Part shown: in pieces, positions 9,861-17,168 of the stretch
Numbering within the stretch: the stretch's first letter is position 1
Layout of the letters: every line of letters starts with the position of its first letter
DNA from: Paraglaciecola sp. L3A3
Lineage (GTDB): Bacteria; Pseudomonadota; Gammaproteobacteria; Enterobacterales; Alteromonadaceae
Assembly (NCBI RefSeq): GCF_009796765.1
Contig: NZ_CP047023.1
Coordinates: 4,819,501-4,883,500 of the forward strand
Direction of reading: 5' to 3'
DNA: 64,000 nt
Notes under the pieces: generated by a model
What the model saw: only the letters and a program-made list of their open reading frames with translations
Databases searched by the model: none
What the model was told of the DNA's origin: nothing
Position numbers and translations under genes: made by a program

Positions 9861-10571
9861 ATGAAAAAATATTATTTGTTGAGATTGTCTTCAGAAGAAA
9901 AGTTTTCAGCATTTGGTTCTAGCCAAGCAGAAATATCCGAGAACAAATTTAAAGATAAAAACAATTTTAAATTATTAATGGAGGCGTTAGGTAGTAACAG
10001 GTATTGGCAAATTCAAAGTGAAATTAATAGTGATTTTCCAATTAATCTAGAACGTGTGGAATTATTAGAGGGTGCTACTCAAACTGACGGCTTAGAATTC
10101 TCTCCAAAGTTAATCAATTGTCCTTTTTTAATATCTGAAAAATTTAAGAATATATTAGATCAGTTTAATACCGAAAATATATCATTCTTTAAAACGATGG
10201 TTTTTAATGGAAATGTTGAATATTTCAAGTATTACTTAATGCATATAAAGCGTTTAGACGACGGTATTATTGACTTCAAAAAGTCAACCTTTTATTTTGA
10301 AAACGAACTGCACGGCAAAGGCATAAAAACGTTTAAGAATGTGACAGAAATGAAAGACTTTTTTTATGAAAATGTAGGAACTGATTATGGTTCAATTTAT
10401 CTTGAAAAAAACAAACTGACTAACCTGGATATATTTTGTTTAGGTTCCGGAGAGCTAGTTATTTCTGAAAAATTGCAACAAGAAATAACTAACCAAGAAC
10501 TATTAGGTTTGAATATATTACCTGGAATAAAAGGGGTCAGAGCCGAATTAAATAGTTCTGGAATGTGTTGA
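9861..10571 (+). CDS. Orphan immunity-like protein (resembles Imm11/Imm43-type), C-terminus replaced by a REP
   Basis: A 236-residue soluble protein starting two bases after toxin tail 1. The opening MKKYYLLRLSSEEKF, the segment FSPKLINCPFLISEKFKNIL near 75-95, and the later YYLMHIKRLDDGIIDFKKS remind me of the DUF1629/Imm11-Imm43 group of polymorphic-toxin immunity proteins. The resemblance is by eye and weak. From about residue 222 the frame reads through a REP unit (GIKGVRAELNSSGMC) and stops inside it, so the native C-terminus is lost. It may still be expressed as an orphan immunity protein. Confidence 0.55.
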   Translation: MKKYYLLRLSSEEKFSAFGSSQAEISENKFKDKNNFKLLMEALGSNRYWQIQSEINSDFPINLERVELLEGATQTDGLEFSPKLINCPFLISEKFKNILDQFNTENISFFKTMVFNGNVEYFKYYLMHIKRLDDGIIDFKKSTFYFENELHGKGIKTFKNVTEMKDFFYENVGTDYGSIYLEKNKLTNLDIFCLGSGELVISEKLQQEITNQELLGLNILPGIKGVRAELNSSGMC

Positions 10572-10589
10572 ATAAAACGGCTCTGACCC
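10533..10589 (+). repeat. Full REP hairpin unit 2
   Basis: GGGGTCAGAGCCG (10533-10545) and CGGCTCTGACCC (10578-10589) bracket the same spacer as unit 1. The tail TATTTGATTTTA is followed by a partial second tail, ATGACCCTATTTGATTTTAC. Confidence 0.85.
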
Positions 10590-10631
10590 TATTTGATTTT
10601 ATGACCCTATTTGATTTTACCTGGAATAAAA

Positions 10632-10720
10632 GGGGTCAGAGCCGAATTAAATAGTTCTGGAATGTGTTGAATAAAACGGCTCTGACCCTATTTGATTGTT
10701 GAATAAAACGGCTCTGACCC
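10632..10720 (+). repeat. Full REP hairpin unit 3 with an extra reverse half
   Basis: Forward copy at 10632-10644 and reverse copy at 10677-10688, followed by a second reverse copy at 10709-10720 after a duplicated GTTGAATAAAA. The bases before it (TTACCTGGAATAAAA) repeat those before unit 2, so this looks like a tandem duplication of that segment. Confidence 0.85.
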
Positions 10721-10731
10721 TATTTGATTGA

Positions 10732-10893
10732 TCTAACGGCCAGATAGTTCGATATAGTAACCGCACCGGCGAGTATGGAATTGTCAGTGCAAATGGAACT
10801 ATAAACACTTTATTTAGGCCTACAACCTCCAAAAGAGGCGGTAATGGTTTAGATTATTTCTTAAACGATAGAATGAAAAATATAGGATATTAG
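10732..10893 (+). pseudogene. Orphan Rhs toxin tail 2 (about 53 residues)
   Basis: Directly after a REP tail, the frame encodes SNGQIVRYSNRTGEYGIVS, then ANGTINTLFRP, and ends LDYFLNDRMKNIGY with a TAG at 10891. The pattern of a tyrosine-rich strand, TGEYGIVSANG, then TLFRP resembles the C-termini of nuclease toxin domains carried by Rhs/CdiA proteins (BECR-type fold). This is recognition by eye. There is no start and no upstream domain, so it is a displaced fragment. A small cysteine-rich gene starts one base later. Confidence 0.5.
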
Positions 10894-10894
10894 T

Positions 10895-11053
10895 ATGACG
10901 ACGGCATACACTTGTTTAGTTTGTGGGTGGAAAGGCTTGGAACACAACCCAGCTTTTCCATTTAACTCAAATGAAATTTGCGCTTGCTGCGGTTCAGAGT
11001 ACGGGCTTGATATTCAGGAATATATTGATGTCGTGAAAATTCGAAACGAATAA
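10895..11053 (+). CDS. Orphan small Cys-rich immunity-like protein, truncated (52 residues)
   Basis: Starts one base after the stop of toxin tail 2. The sequence has two CxxC-type knuckles (YTCLVCGWKGL and EICACCGSEYGLD), a pattern seen in small zinc-ribbon-like proteins often found beside polymorphic toxins. The TAA at 11051 lies in the AATAAAAGGGG leader of the next REP copy, so the original gene was probably longer and was cut there. I assign a role only from position. Confidence 0.45.
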   Translation: MTTAYTCLVCGWKGLEHNPAFPFNSNEICACCGSEYGLDIQEYIDVVKIRNE

Positions 11054-11055
11054 AA

Positions 11056-11068
11056 GGGGTCAGAGCCG
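11056..11068 (+). repeat. REP half-copy
   Basis: One forward GGGGTCAGAGCCG followed by AATTAAATA. An rhs core fragment begins within the next ten bases. Confidence 0.8.
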
Positions 11069-11077
11069 AATTAAATA

Positions 11078-11205
11078 CCAGTGCAGGCAGGTTAAACTTT
11101 GAGTATTCAGGGTTTGGTGAGCTGAAAAAACAAATCTGGTCTAAGGGCAATGCCCATCAAAAGATGATGCAATTTGAATACGATGAATTAGGCCGACAAA
11201 CTAAG
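11078..11205 (+). pseudogene. rhs core fragment A (copy of 6545-6672)
   Basis: 128 bases align without gaps to 6545-6672 of the intact rhs gene, with about six mismatches. The frame still reads LNFEYSGFGELKKQIW. It is a recent partial duplicate of the YD-repeat region, not a functional gene. Confidence 0.85.
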
Positions 11206-11213
11206 AATCGATA

Positions 11214-11225
11214 GGGTCAGAGACG
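11214..11225 (+). repeat. Divergent REP half-copy
   Basis: GGGTCAGAGACG between the two rhs fragments matches the REP core with one change. It again marks a joint between fragments. Confidence 0.45.
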
Positions 11226-11241
11226 TTGATTTCGTACATGG

Positions 11242-11328
11242 CCTTCACGTATTTGGCAGGCAGACGGTGGATAGCCAGCATAATATTAGCCATGACATGC
11301 TGTTTGGTAACCAAGTGGTAGCCACCAC
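11242..11328 (+). pseudogene. rhs core fragment B (copy of about 7030-7124)
   Basis: Matches the rhs gene from CCTTCACGTATTTGGCAGG to GTGGTAGCCACCAC. It carries an 8-base deletion in the GGCAGGCAGGCAAGCAG stretch that shifts the frame, plus several substitutions. It is debris of a second rhs copy and lies in the same order as in the intact gene. Confidence 0.8.
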
Positions 11329-11366
11329 AAAAACAGCTATTAACGGCACCTATACTGAAAGGAGGG

Positions 11367-11398
11367 AAGACAGCTAGCAAAGATTTGTTAGCTGTCTT
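11367..11398 (-). terminator. Hairpin after the isomerase-like gene
   Basis: A 10-base-pair perfect stem (AAGACAGCTA / TAGCTGTCTT) with a 12-base loop lies eight bases beyond the stop of the minus-strand gene. No long U tract follows, so it is only a probable terminator. Confidence 0.4.
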
Positions 11399-11405
11399 GG
11401 ACTAG

Positions 11406-12287
11406 CTATAGCGATTGAATAATTTTATCTAAACCTGCTTTTGATTTTTTAACCGATTGCATAGAAGACATTCCGTCTGGGTATTCTTCTTGCTCGATAA
11501 CTAACCAGCGAGTACCGCCATATTTTATTTCGTTTTTAATTAACTCAGCCCAGTCAAAGTTATCTTCTCCTAGAATAGGGCTTGCATCACCTTGAGGTGT
11601 TCTATTTGGTCCATGATAGTTACGCACTTTAAGGTGAGTAGTAAGAGTACGACCAGGATAACGTTTTACGTATTCAACAGGATTTTTTCCAGCGAAATTA
11701 ACCCAACCCACGTCTAACTGAAGCACAACTTTGTTCGGAGTGTGAGTGGCAATGTAATCCCAAAAAGTGGCATCTAGATGCTCATTAAACTCTTTATCAT
11801 GATTGTGATAACCAATAAGCATATTTTTAGCCGCGGCCTTTTTAGACAATTGCACTAAATCTTTGCTTAGAGCATCAACACCATTAGCATTCCAAGCTCT
11901 AGAGTCGGCAGGAATAATTACCATATCCACCCCCAAAGCTTTTAAATAATCTAAGTTTTTATCTAATTTTTCGCCACGTAACAGTTTAAAGCCGACGTGA
12001 GCACCACTAGGTTTGAGCCCAATTGAGGCTAGATAATTTTTTAGGCCAATAGGATCATCCGCATAAGGACCATAATTCCCTGCAAACTCAACGCCTTGAA
12101 AGCCCATATCAGCGATTTGTTCTAAGGTGCCTTTAAAATCTGCACTTAATGCATCTTTTACCGACCATAATTGCACACTAATTGGTGGTACTTTGAATTC
12201 TTCTTCAGCACTTCCTTGTGAACTAGAACAAGCTGTTAGCCCAACTAAAGTCAGAGCTAAAAAGCAAGATAATAAAATTTTCTTCAT
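11406..12287 (-). CDS. Secreted sugar phosphate isomerase/epimerase-like TIM-barrel lipoprotein
   Basis: Xylose-isomerase-like TIM barrel (AP endonuclease 2 family), 293 residues. It begins with a lipoprotein signal (LVGLTACSSSQG, lipobox Cys near residue 20). Barrel landmarks are PISVQLWSVKDAL, MGFQGVEFAG, PSGAHVGF, IGYHNHDKEF and VVLQLDVGWVNFAGKNP, with metal-ligand-type His/Glu/Asp residues. I chose the ATG at 12287 because AAAGG lies eight bases upstream; the GTG at 12296 overlaps that site. Exported members of this family often accompany PVC-type cytochrome proteins and DUF1080 proteins in carbohydrate loci, as here. The substrate is unknown. Confidence 0.8.
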   Translation of the reverse strand: MKKILLSCFLALTLVGLTACSSSQGSAEEEFKVPPISVQLWSVKDALSADFKGTLEQIADMGFQGVEFAGNYGPYADDPIGLKNYLASIGLKPSGAHVGFKLLRGEKLDKNLDYLKALGVDMVIIPADSRAWNANGVDALSKDLVQLSKKAAAKNMLIGYHNHDKEFNEHLDATFWDYIATHTPNKVVLQLDVGWVNFAGKNPVEYVKRYPGRTLTTHLKVRNYHGPNRTPQGDASPILGEDNFDWAELIKNEIKYGGTRWLVIEQEEYPDGMSSMQSVKKSKAGLDKIIQSL

Positions 12288-12341
12288 GTTATGCACCTTT
12301 GATTAATCTAATTAATTACTAACAACAATTCGTTTTTGAAA

Positions 12342-15300
12342 TTAATGCGAGATTTTAACTTTTTTATTTTTACCTTTGAGGGTACCCAAAAATGCCAATA
12401 CATCCCGAATTTGTGCCTTAGTCAGCATATAATTCATAGGAGGCATGCCAGATGCAGGACGTTGAATATCTTTAACATCAGACTTGTTGAAAACTTGTAG
12501 CTCTTCACCTTCTTTACCTAAGGTGATCGTTTCCTCTGTTTCGGCATTAAACAATCCACTTACTACATTGCCATCATTCAAGGTTAAGTTAAACGAACCA
12601 TAACCAGGTGCGATAGCGCCACTAGGATCAACTAGCGCTTGTAATAAATATTCAGCAGAGCGTTTTTTACCAATAGCACTTAGATCTGGCCCTACGTCTG
12701 AACCTTTACCATTGACGATATGACATCTCATACATTGAGCCGCACCGCTAGTATAAAAAATGTCACGACCAGTCTGTATATCACCACCATCTAAGGTGCT
12801 GGCAAATTGTGTTAATAAATCACTTGTCTGCATTTTTTGCTGGTACTGAGCAAGCATAGCTTTAACTTGTGGATTGGTGCTCTTTTCCGCTGCCGCTAAT
12901 AGTTCTAGAGTGATGGCATTGTTACCTTTATTTTCGATCAGCCCCTCAAGTTTATTTGTCAGCCATGCATCTATTTTGGCATTGCTCTGAGCTGTCATTC
13001 CCGATAGCGCCATTTTTTGTAATGACACTGAACCATTACTTAAAAACTCAAATAATGATTGCATACCGGCCTGATAATCTTTCTCCAAAACAGTAGCCAA
13101 CGCCGCTGACTGAATTTCCACAGAATCGCTAGCTAACAAGTCTTTACTCACTTTAAGCCCTGCATGTGGGAATCTTTCAGTTAATAGTGCTAAGGCTTGT
13201 ACTCGAATGTTTGCCTCAGCAACATTATCTTGGGCAATTTTGGCTAAAACAGCTTCTGATAATTCATAATTAAATTGTTTAGCAATACGCATAGCTTGTA
13301 CTAAAGCTTTACCTTTGGTATTGGCTAAGATTTCAGGCAAAAACTGTAAAACCAAATCAGTTATATCAGCTCTGTTTTTATTAGCCAAACTCGGTAAACC
13401 GGTAATAGTATCGATTGGGTTCAGATCATTCCAACCTTCAATTGCTGCGAGAGCTTCTGAAGCTAAACGTTCCTTCAATCCTTTGTGAGCAGCATAGGCT
13501 AACAAGCGTTTGGCATCTTGTGCCCTACCTTCATTAAAGTTGGCATTGATAATTCTATGATGCACAAACTCTTGTACTGCAGTATCTGCCACCATTTCAG
13601 TGTCCAGTAACTCAGCCACTTGAGCACGTACTTGAGTTAATGACTTATCATCAATTGCCACAATAGCTTCATCTACTATAGCCTGTGACTTGTCAGCTAA
13701 GAAATCTGCAACTTGATTATCTTTTAATGCTCGTAATGCTAATAAAACAGCTAAACGTACATCTGCAGATTTATGATCCTTATGTTCAATCCAAACCTTT
13801 TTATCTACGCCTTTTAAAGCCATCACTAATGCATGACGTAGCCATAAATCTTGAACACCAACGCTTAGCAATTTTTTAATAACAGTATTAACCGCACTGG
13901 CTGAGCCCATTTTACCTAATCCGATAGCCGCATACATGGCCACTTGGTCGTTATTATCAGCTAGCGCCTTAATCAACTCATTTTCTGCAAACTTAGCTTT
14001 GTGATCGCCCAACACTCTAGCCGTTTGGATTCGAACTTGTTGGTTAGAATCTTTAAGTAGAGGAATTAAAGAAGCCAGTTTTTCTTTATTAATTGTATGA
14101 TTAAGCACTAGTTGACTGAATCCCCAGATACTATGAATACGAGAAAATACATCCTTGCTCTTATCATGAGCCAAGCTATCGAACAGGGTGAAAGCTTGCT
14201 GGCCACGTTTTGCCAGTTCAAATTGAGCTTGTTGACGAATACGTAAGTGGTCAATCGCTAACAAATCAGCCAATTCTTGCACAGACTTATCAGCATAATT
14301 AGCAGTTAAAATCTCATTAAATTGTTTGTTCTGTTTAACCAGAGCGTCAGGTCTTTCTTTTAAATCTAAGGCATAAACCGCACCTTGACCTTCAGATTTC
14401 CAGCCACCGAAATTAAATTCAGAAACATAAAAACGACCATCAGGACCAAAATCAATATCACTGACGTTAATGCCTCTTAAAAAGATAGTTTTTTCTTTAG
14501 GTAAAAAGGATGCGCCCTGCTCTTCGGTTTTAAAAGTTGAAACGTATGAACCAGAAGGTGAGCCACCGTAGTGTGCAATAAAAAACGTTTTACGCCATTT
14601 TTCGCCTAAATAGTTACTTGGGTTATAAGTAAAGCCTGAAGGCCCTCTTAATAACTTTAAAATTCCAGGTAACATATAGGCAGGTTGATTATCATTACGA
14701 GGTACCGACATATCATTCGTCAGCCATGCCACCGGAATGTCTTTATCTCCAGTATATTTAGATGAACGCAATGCCAATTTTTGAGTGAAACTCATAATGG
14801 TTTGATGACCTGCATGCCAACCAGAATCCCCACCTTCAATTAAGTGATTCACTCTTTCAGTGTCGCTTCTATCACCATCATTGTCGGCGGTAAACAGGTT
14901 ACCAAACTCATCAAAAGCTAATTCTTGTGGATTACGCAAACCAGTATAAAACACTTCAATATTAGAACCATCGGGATCCGCTCTGAAAACTGCGCCATAA
15001 TTTGGCTCAAAGTAAGTATTACCTTCTTTGGTGGTGACATCGTAGCCACGATCACCTAAAGACCAATACAAACGACCATCAGGTCCCCAAACCAAACCAT
15101 GCATGTCATGGCCTAGAAAACTCACACGGGTACCAAAACCCGTCTGTAATGACACTCTTTTATCTGACACACCATCGTTATCGAGATCTTCTAACAGCCA
15201 CAAGTCAGGTATGTTGGTGTAATAAACTTTACCATCACGCTCAATGACCCCTGCACCTAAACCATCTAAAGGTTGATCAAAACCACCGGCAAACAACTTA

Positions 15301-15716
15301 GATTTATCCGCTTTTCCATCATTATCTGTATCTTCAATTAACACGATTTGATCAGATACACTGGGCCCTTGGTTATGGGGAAACTCTGCTGGAAAATTTT
15401 TATATAAGGCTAAACGATCATCTAAGGTTTCTATCTGAATATCAGCAATGGTTGCTTCTTTAGAAAAACGTCTAACATCTTCCACCCCGTTATCGATTCT
15501 ATATATTTCAGTCATCAATAACCGACCTTTAGAATCAAAATAAAAATAACCAGGGTTATTAGTCAGTGAGTTATCCGCCCACACACCCACTGTTAAATCA
15601 TCGGGGATAGTAAAACTTTTCATTCTGACGTCTAAGTCGACTTTTTGGTCTTCAGCAAAAGAAGATATAGGGCTTACTAAAAAACTGATTAGGGCGAGAG
15701 TTTTTAAGATATTCAT
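12342..15716 (-). CDS. PVC-type membrane-bound dehydrogenase/cytochrome c fusion protein
   Basis: A 1124-residue exported protein of the Pirellula/Verrucomicrobium type (TIGR02604-like N-terminus, TIGR02603-like heme domain). In order: a signal peptide (MNILKTLALISFLVSPISSF), a beta-propeller resembling sorbosone/glucose dehydrogenases with calcium-like loops (EDTDNDGKADKS, NDGDRSDTER) to about residue 450, and a HEAT-like helical repeat region to about 960. A C-terminal cytochrome c domain follows with CMRCH (heme Cys995, Cys998, His999) and a late Met (PASGMPPMNYM) as probable axial ligand. The open frame starts 87 bases earlier, but only the ATG at 15716 gives a signal peptide. The likely role is periplasmic oxidation of a sugar with electron transfer through the heme. 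The substrate is unknown. Confidence 0.85.
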   Translation of the reverse strand: MNILKTLALISFLVSPISSFAEDQKVDLDVRMKSFTIPDDLTVGVWADNSLTNNPGYFYFDSKGRLLMTEIYRIDNGVEDVRRFSKEATIADIQIETLDDRLALYKNFPAEFPHNQGPSVSDQIVLIEDTDNDGKADKSKLFAGGFDQPLDGLGAGVIERDGKVYYTNIPDLWLLEDLDNDGVSDKRVSLQTGFGTRVSFLGHDMHGLVWGPDGRLYWSLGDRGYDVTTKEGNTYFEPNYGAVFRADPDGSNIEVFYTGLRNPQELAFDEFGNLFTADNDGDRSDTERVNHLIEGGDSGWHAGHQTIMSFTQKLALRSSKYTGDKDIPVAWLTNDMSVPRNDNQPAYMLPGILKLLRGPSGFTYNPSNYLGEKWRKTFFIAHYGGSPSGSYVSTFKTEEQGASFLPKEKTIFLRGINVSDIDFGPDGRFYVSEFNFGGWKSEGQGAVYALDLKERPDALVKQNKQFNEILTANYADKSVQELADLLAIDHLRIRQQAQFELAKRGQQAFTLFDSLAHDKSKDVFSRIHSIWGFSQLVLNHTINKEKLASLIPLLKDSNQQVRIQTARVLGDHKAKFAENELIKALADNNDQVAMYAAIGLGKMGSASAVNTVIKKLLSVGVQDLWLRHALVMALKGVDKKVWIEHKDHKSADVRLAVLLALRALKDNQVADFLADKSQAIVDEAIVAIDDKSLTQVRAQVAELLDTEMVADTAVQEFVHHRIINANFNEGRAQDAKRLLAYAAHKGLKERLASEALAAIEGWNDLNPIDTITGLPSLANKNRADITDLVLQFLPEILANTKGKALVQAMRIAKQFNYELSEAVLAKIAQDNVAEANIRVQALALLTERFPHAGLKVSKDLLASDSVEIQSAALATVLEKDYQAGMQSLFEFLSNGSVSLQKMALSGMTAQSNAKIDAWLTNKLEGLIENKGNNAITLELLAAAEKSTNPQVKAMLAQYQQKMQTSDLLTQFASTLDGGDIQTGRDIFYTSGAAQCMRCHIVNGKGSDVGPDLSAIGKKRSAEYLLQALVDPSGAIAPGYGSFNLTLNDGNVVSGLFNAETEETITLGKEGEELQVFNKSDVKDIQRPASGMPPMNYMLTKAQIRDVLAFLGTLKGKNKKVKISH

Positions 15717-16047
15717 GTTAACGATCTGTAAATATAACTTTAATGGAATGGTAGCTAAAAAGCCCAATATTTCATAGTTAATATTCAGTCGACTATGCAA
15801 CAAATTCGGCGTTTTACAATTTAATGAAAGGCCAACGAGATAAGTTATACCTTCCTATGAGGACTTAATTACCCAATAGGCTAATTTAGTGATTTGCTAT
15901 CCGTCACTATTATTTATAACCAATAGAAATATCGTAAGATTTTAAAATAATACCCAACTGTCATAAATATGTAACAAAAGTGTGATTTTTTTGCTTTGTG
16001 TTTTATGCTACTGTGTAAATGAAATGTAGTTAAAGAGGTCATTTAGT
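15717..16047. other. Intergenic region between divergent genes
   Basis: 331 AT-rich bases separate the minus-strand cytochrome fusion gene from the plus-strand gene at 16048. I see no further gene and no clear operator. AAAGAGG at 16032 serves the 16048 start. Confidence 0.5.
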
Positions 16048-16356
16048 ATGTATAAGAAAATATTTGCGGTTGTTATTCTTTGTTTTTTTTCGAGTGTTGT
16101 GTTTGCGAAACAAGCGCCTAAAAGTTTATTTACTTGTTTAGATTTAGAAAATTATTCGGTAGATGCGAGTTGTTCATCAGCATTGATCGCTGAAAATAAA
16201 AACTTGGTCACATTACAACAAGAACTTTCCGTGAAAATGGAACAACAGAACCCTAATGTCATGGCAACCGTGCAATTTCATCCAGAAAAAATGTTAATCA
16301 AAGTGATTGCGCAAAAACAATTAGCCAAGAAAACGAAATTATTAGCAGCCCTATAG
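16048..16356 (+). CDS. Small secreted protein of unknown function
   Basis: 102 residues with a clear signal peptide (MYKKIFAVVILCFFSSVVFA, cleavage before KQAPK). The mature part has two cysteines (FTCLDLENY and DASCSSAL) that could form one disulfide bond, and an amphipathic, lysine-rich end. AAAGAGG lies about ten bases before the ATG. I recognise no family. It stands alone between the cytochrome fusion gene and a hairpin at 16371. Confidence 0.65.
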   Translation: MYKKIFAVVILCFFSSVVFAKQAPKSLFTCLDLENYSVDASCSSALIAENKNLVTLQQELSVKMEQQNPNVMATVQFHPEKMLIKVIAQKQLAKKTKLLAAL

Positions 16357-16370
16357 CATTGAAGCTTAGT

Positions 16371-16401
16371 ATTCACCACCTTATTAAAAAGGGTGGTGAA
16401 T
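16371..16401. terminator. Hairpin between convergent genes
   Basis: ATTCACCACC / GGTGGTGAAT form a 10-base-pair stem with an 11-base A/T-rich loop. It lies between the 16048 gene and the convergent glycosylase gene, whose stop codon it touches. There is no U tract, so it is only a probable bidirectional terminator. Confidence 0.45.
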
Positions 16402-17090
16402 TAGATAAAATTATCACCAACACTTCTAGATAAAATCATACTGATTTCTTGTAATGAACGACCACTTTGTTGCTGTAATTCATTAAAGCTACTTTGAATC
16501 GCCGTCAGGCTTCGTTTTGATTGGTGCGAGCCAGAAATAATATCCCTTTGGCTAAAATATCCCACTATATCATTACTCAGTAAAAAGGTATCTTTTCCAA
16601 TAGCCCGCAAACCATACGGCCCTGTATTACCGCCTAGTCTTGCACCGTGTTTTTTCAAATAGGCCCATAAGCCAATAATGTCATCTGTAGGCCAATTAGC
16701 CACAAACTGTGCAAAACTACCGTGCACTTGGCTAACGGCATCTATCATAAGAGCATTTTCGCGGATGGTTTTCACTTTATTGTAGTTACGAATAATACTA
16801 GGATCCGTGGCCTTTTTTTCCAGCATTTCATCTGGCATTAACAATACTTTCTGAATATTAAAATCAAAAAATACTCGTTCAAAATCAGGCCATTTATTGC
16901 GTACTACACGCCATACAAAACCAGACTGGAATACTTTTTGAGTGAACTCAGCCAAAAATCTATCGTCACCTATCTGGCCAATTTCACTAGGTGTTAGCGG
17001 TTTATCTATAAGAGATTCTAAAACCTCCTTGCCACCTTTTCGCTCACAAGCCCTTTGATAGATAGCACTAAATTTTTCTAAATTTTGCAT
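16401..17090 (-). CDS. DNA-3-methyladenine glycosylase I-like protein
   Basis: 229-residue member of the divergent Tag-like group of the HhH-GPD base-excision glycosylases. Characteristic stretches are RKGGKEVLESL, FQSGFVWRVVRNKWPDFE near residue 55, IIRNYNKVKTIRENA near 100, and ARLGGNTGPYGLRAIGKD near 150. This group differs from E. coli Tag at the N-terminus and is usually annotated as 3-methyladenine DNA glycosylase I; the substrate range is inferred. It lies downstream of prlC on the same strand but is separated from it by a hairpin. Confidence 0.78.
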   Translation of the reverse strand: MQNLEKFSAIYQRACERKGGKEVLESLIDKPLTPSEIGQIGDDRFLAEFTQKVFQSGFVWRVVRNKWPDFERVFFDFNIQKVLLMPDEMLEKKATDPSIIRNYNKVKTIRENALMIDAVSQVHGSFAQFVANWPTDDIIGLWAYLKKHGARLGGNTGPYGLRAIGKDTFLLSNDIVGYFSQRDIISGSHQSKRSLTAIQSSFNELQQQSGRSLQEISMILSRSVGDNFI

Positions 17091-17114
17091 ATGTCACTCT
17101 GCATATTTGCTATT

Positions 17115-17149
17115 GCAGTTAAACCTTCGATGACCGGAGGTTTAACTGC
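17115..17149 (-). terminator. Strong hairpin between prlC and the glycosylase gene
   Basis: A 12-base-pair perfect stem (GCAGTTAAACCT / AGGTTTAACTGC) with an 11-base loop lies 20 bases after the prlC stop. It lacks a U tract, so it could be a terminator or a processing or attenuation hairpin. Confidence 0.5.
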
Positions 17150-17168
17150 TAAGTTCAAGACTGGCTAA

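Noticed and set aside
10647..10832. Minus-strand frame of 61 codons
   Set aside because: It runs through reverse REP copies and toxin tail 2 and has no protein-like composition.
10962..11150. Minus-strand frame of 62 codons
   Set aside because: It is antisense to the Cys-rich fragment, a REP and rhs fragment A; a shadow of other sequence.
9133..11225. Possible CRISPR array from regularly repeated GGGGTCAGAGCCG
   Set aside because: The repeats occur in both orientations as hairpins, the spacers are copies of each other or gene fragments, and a RAYT gene is present; this is a REP family.
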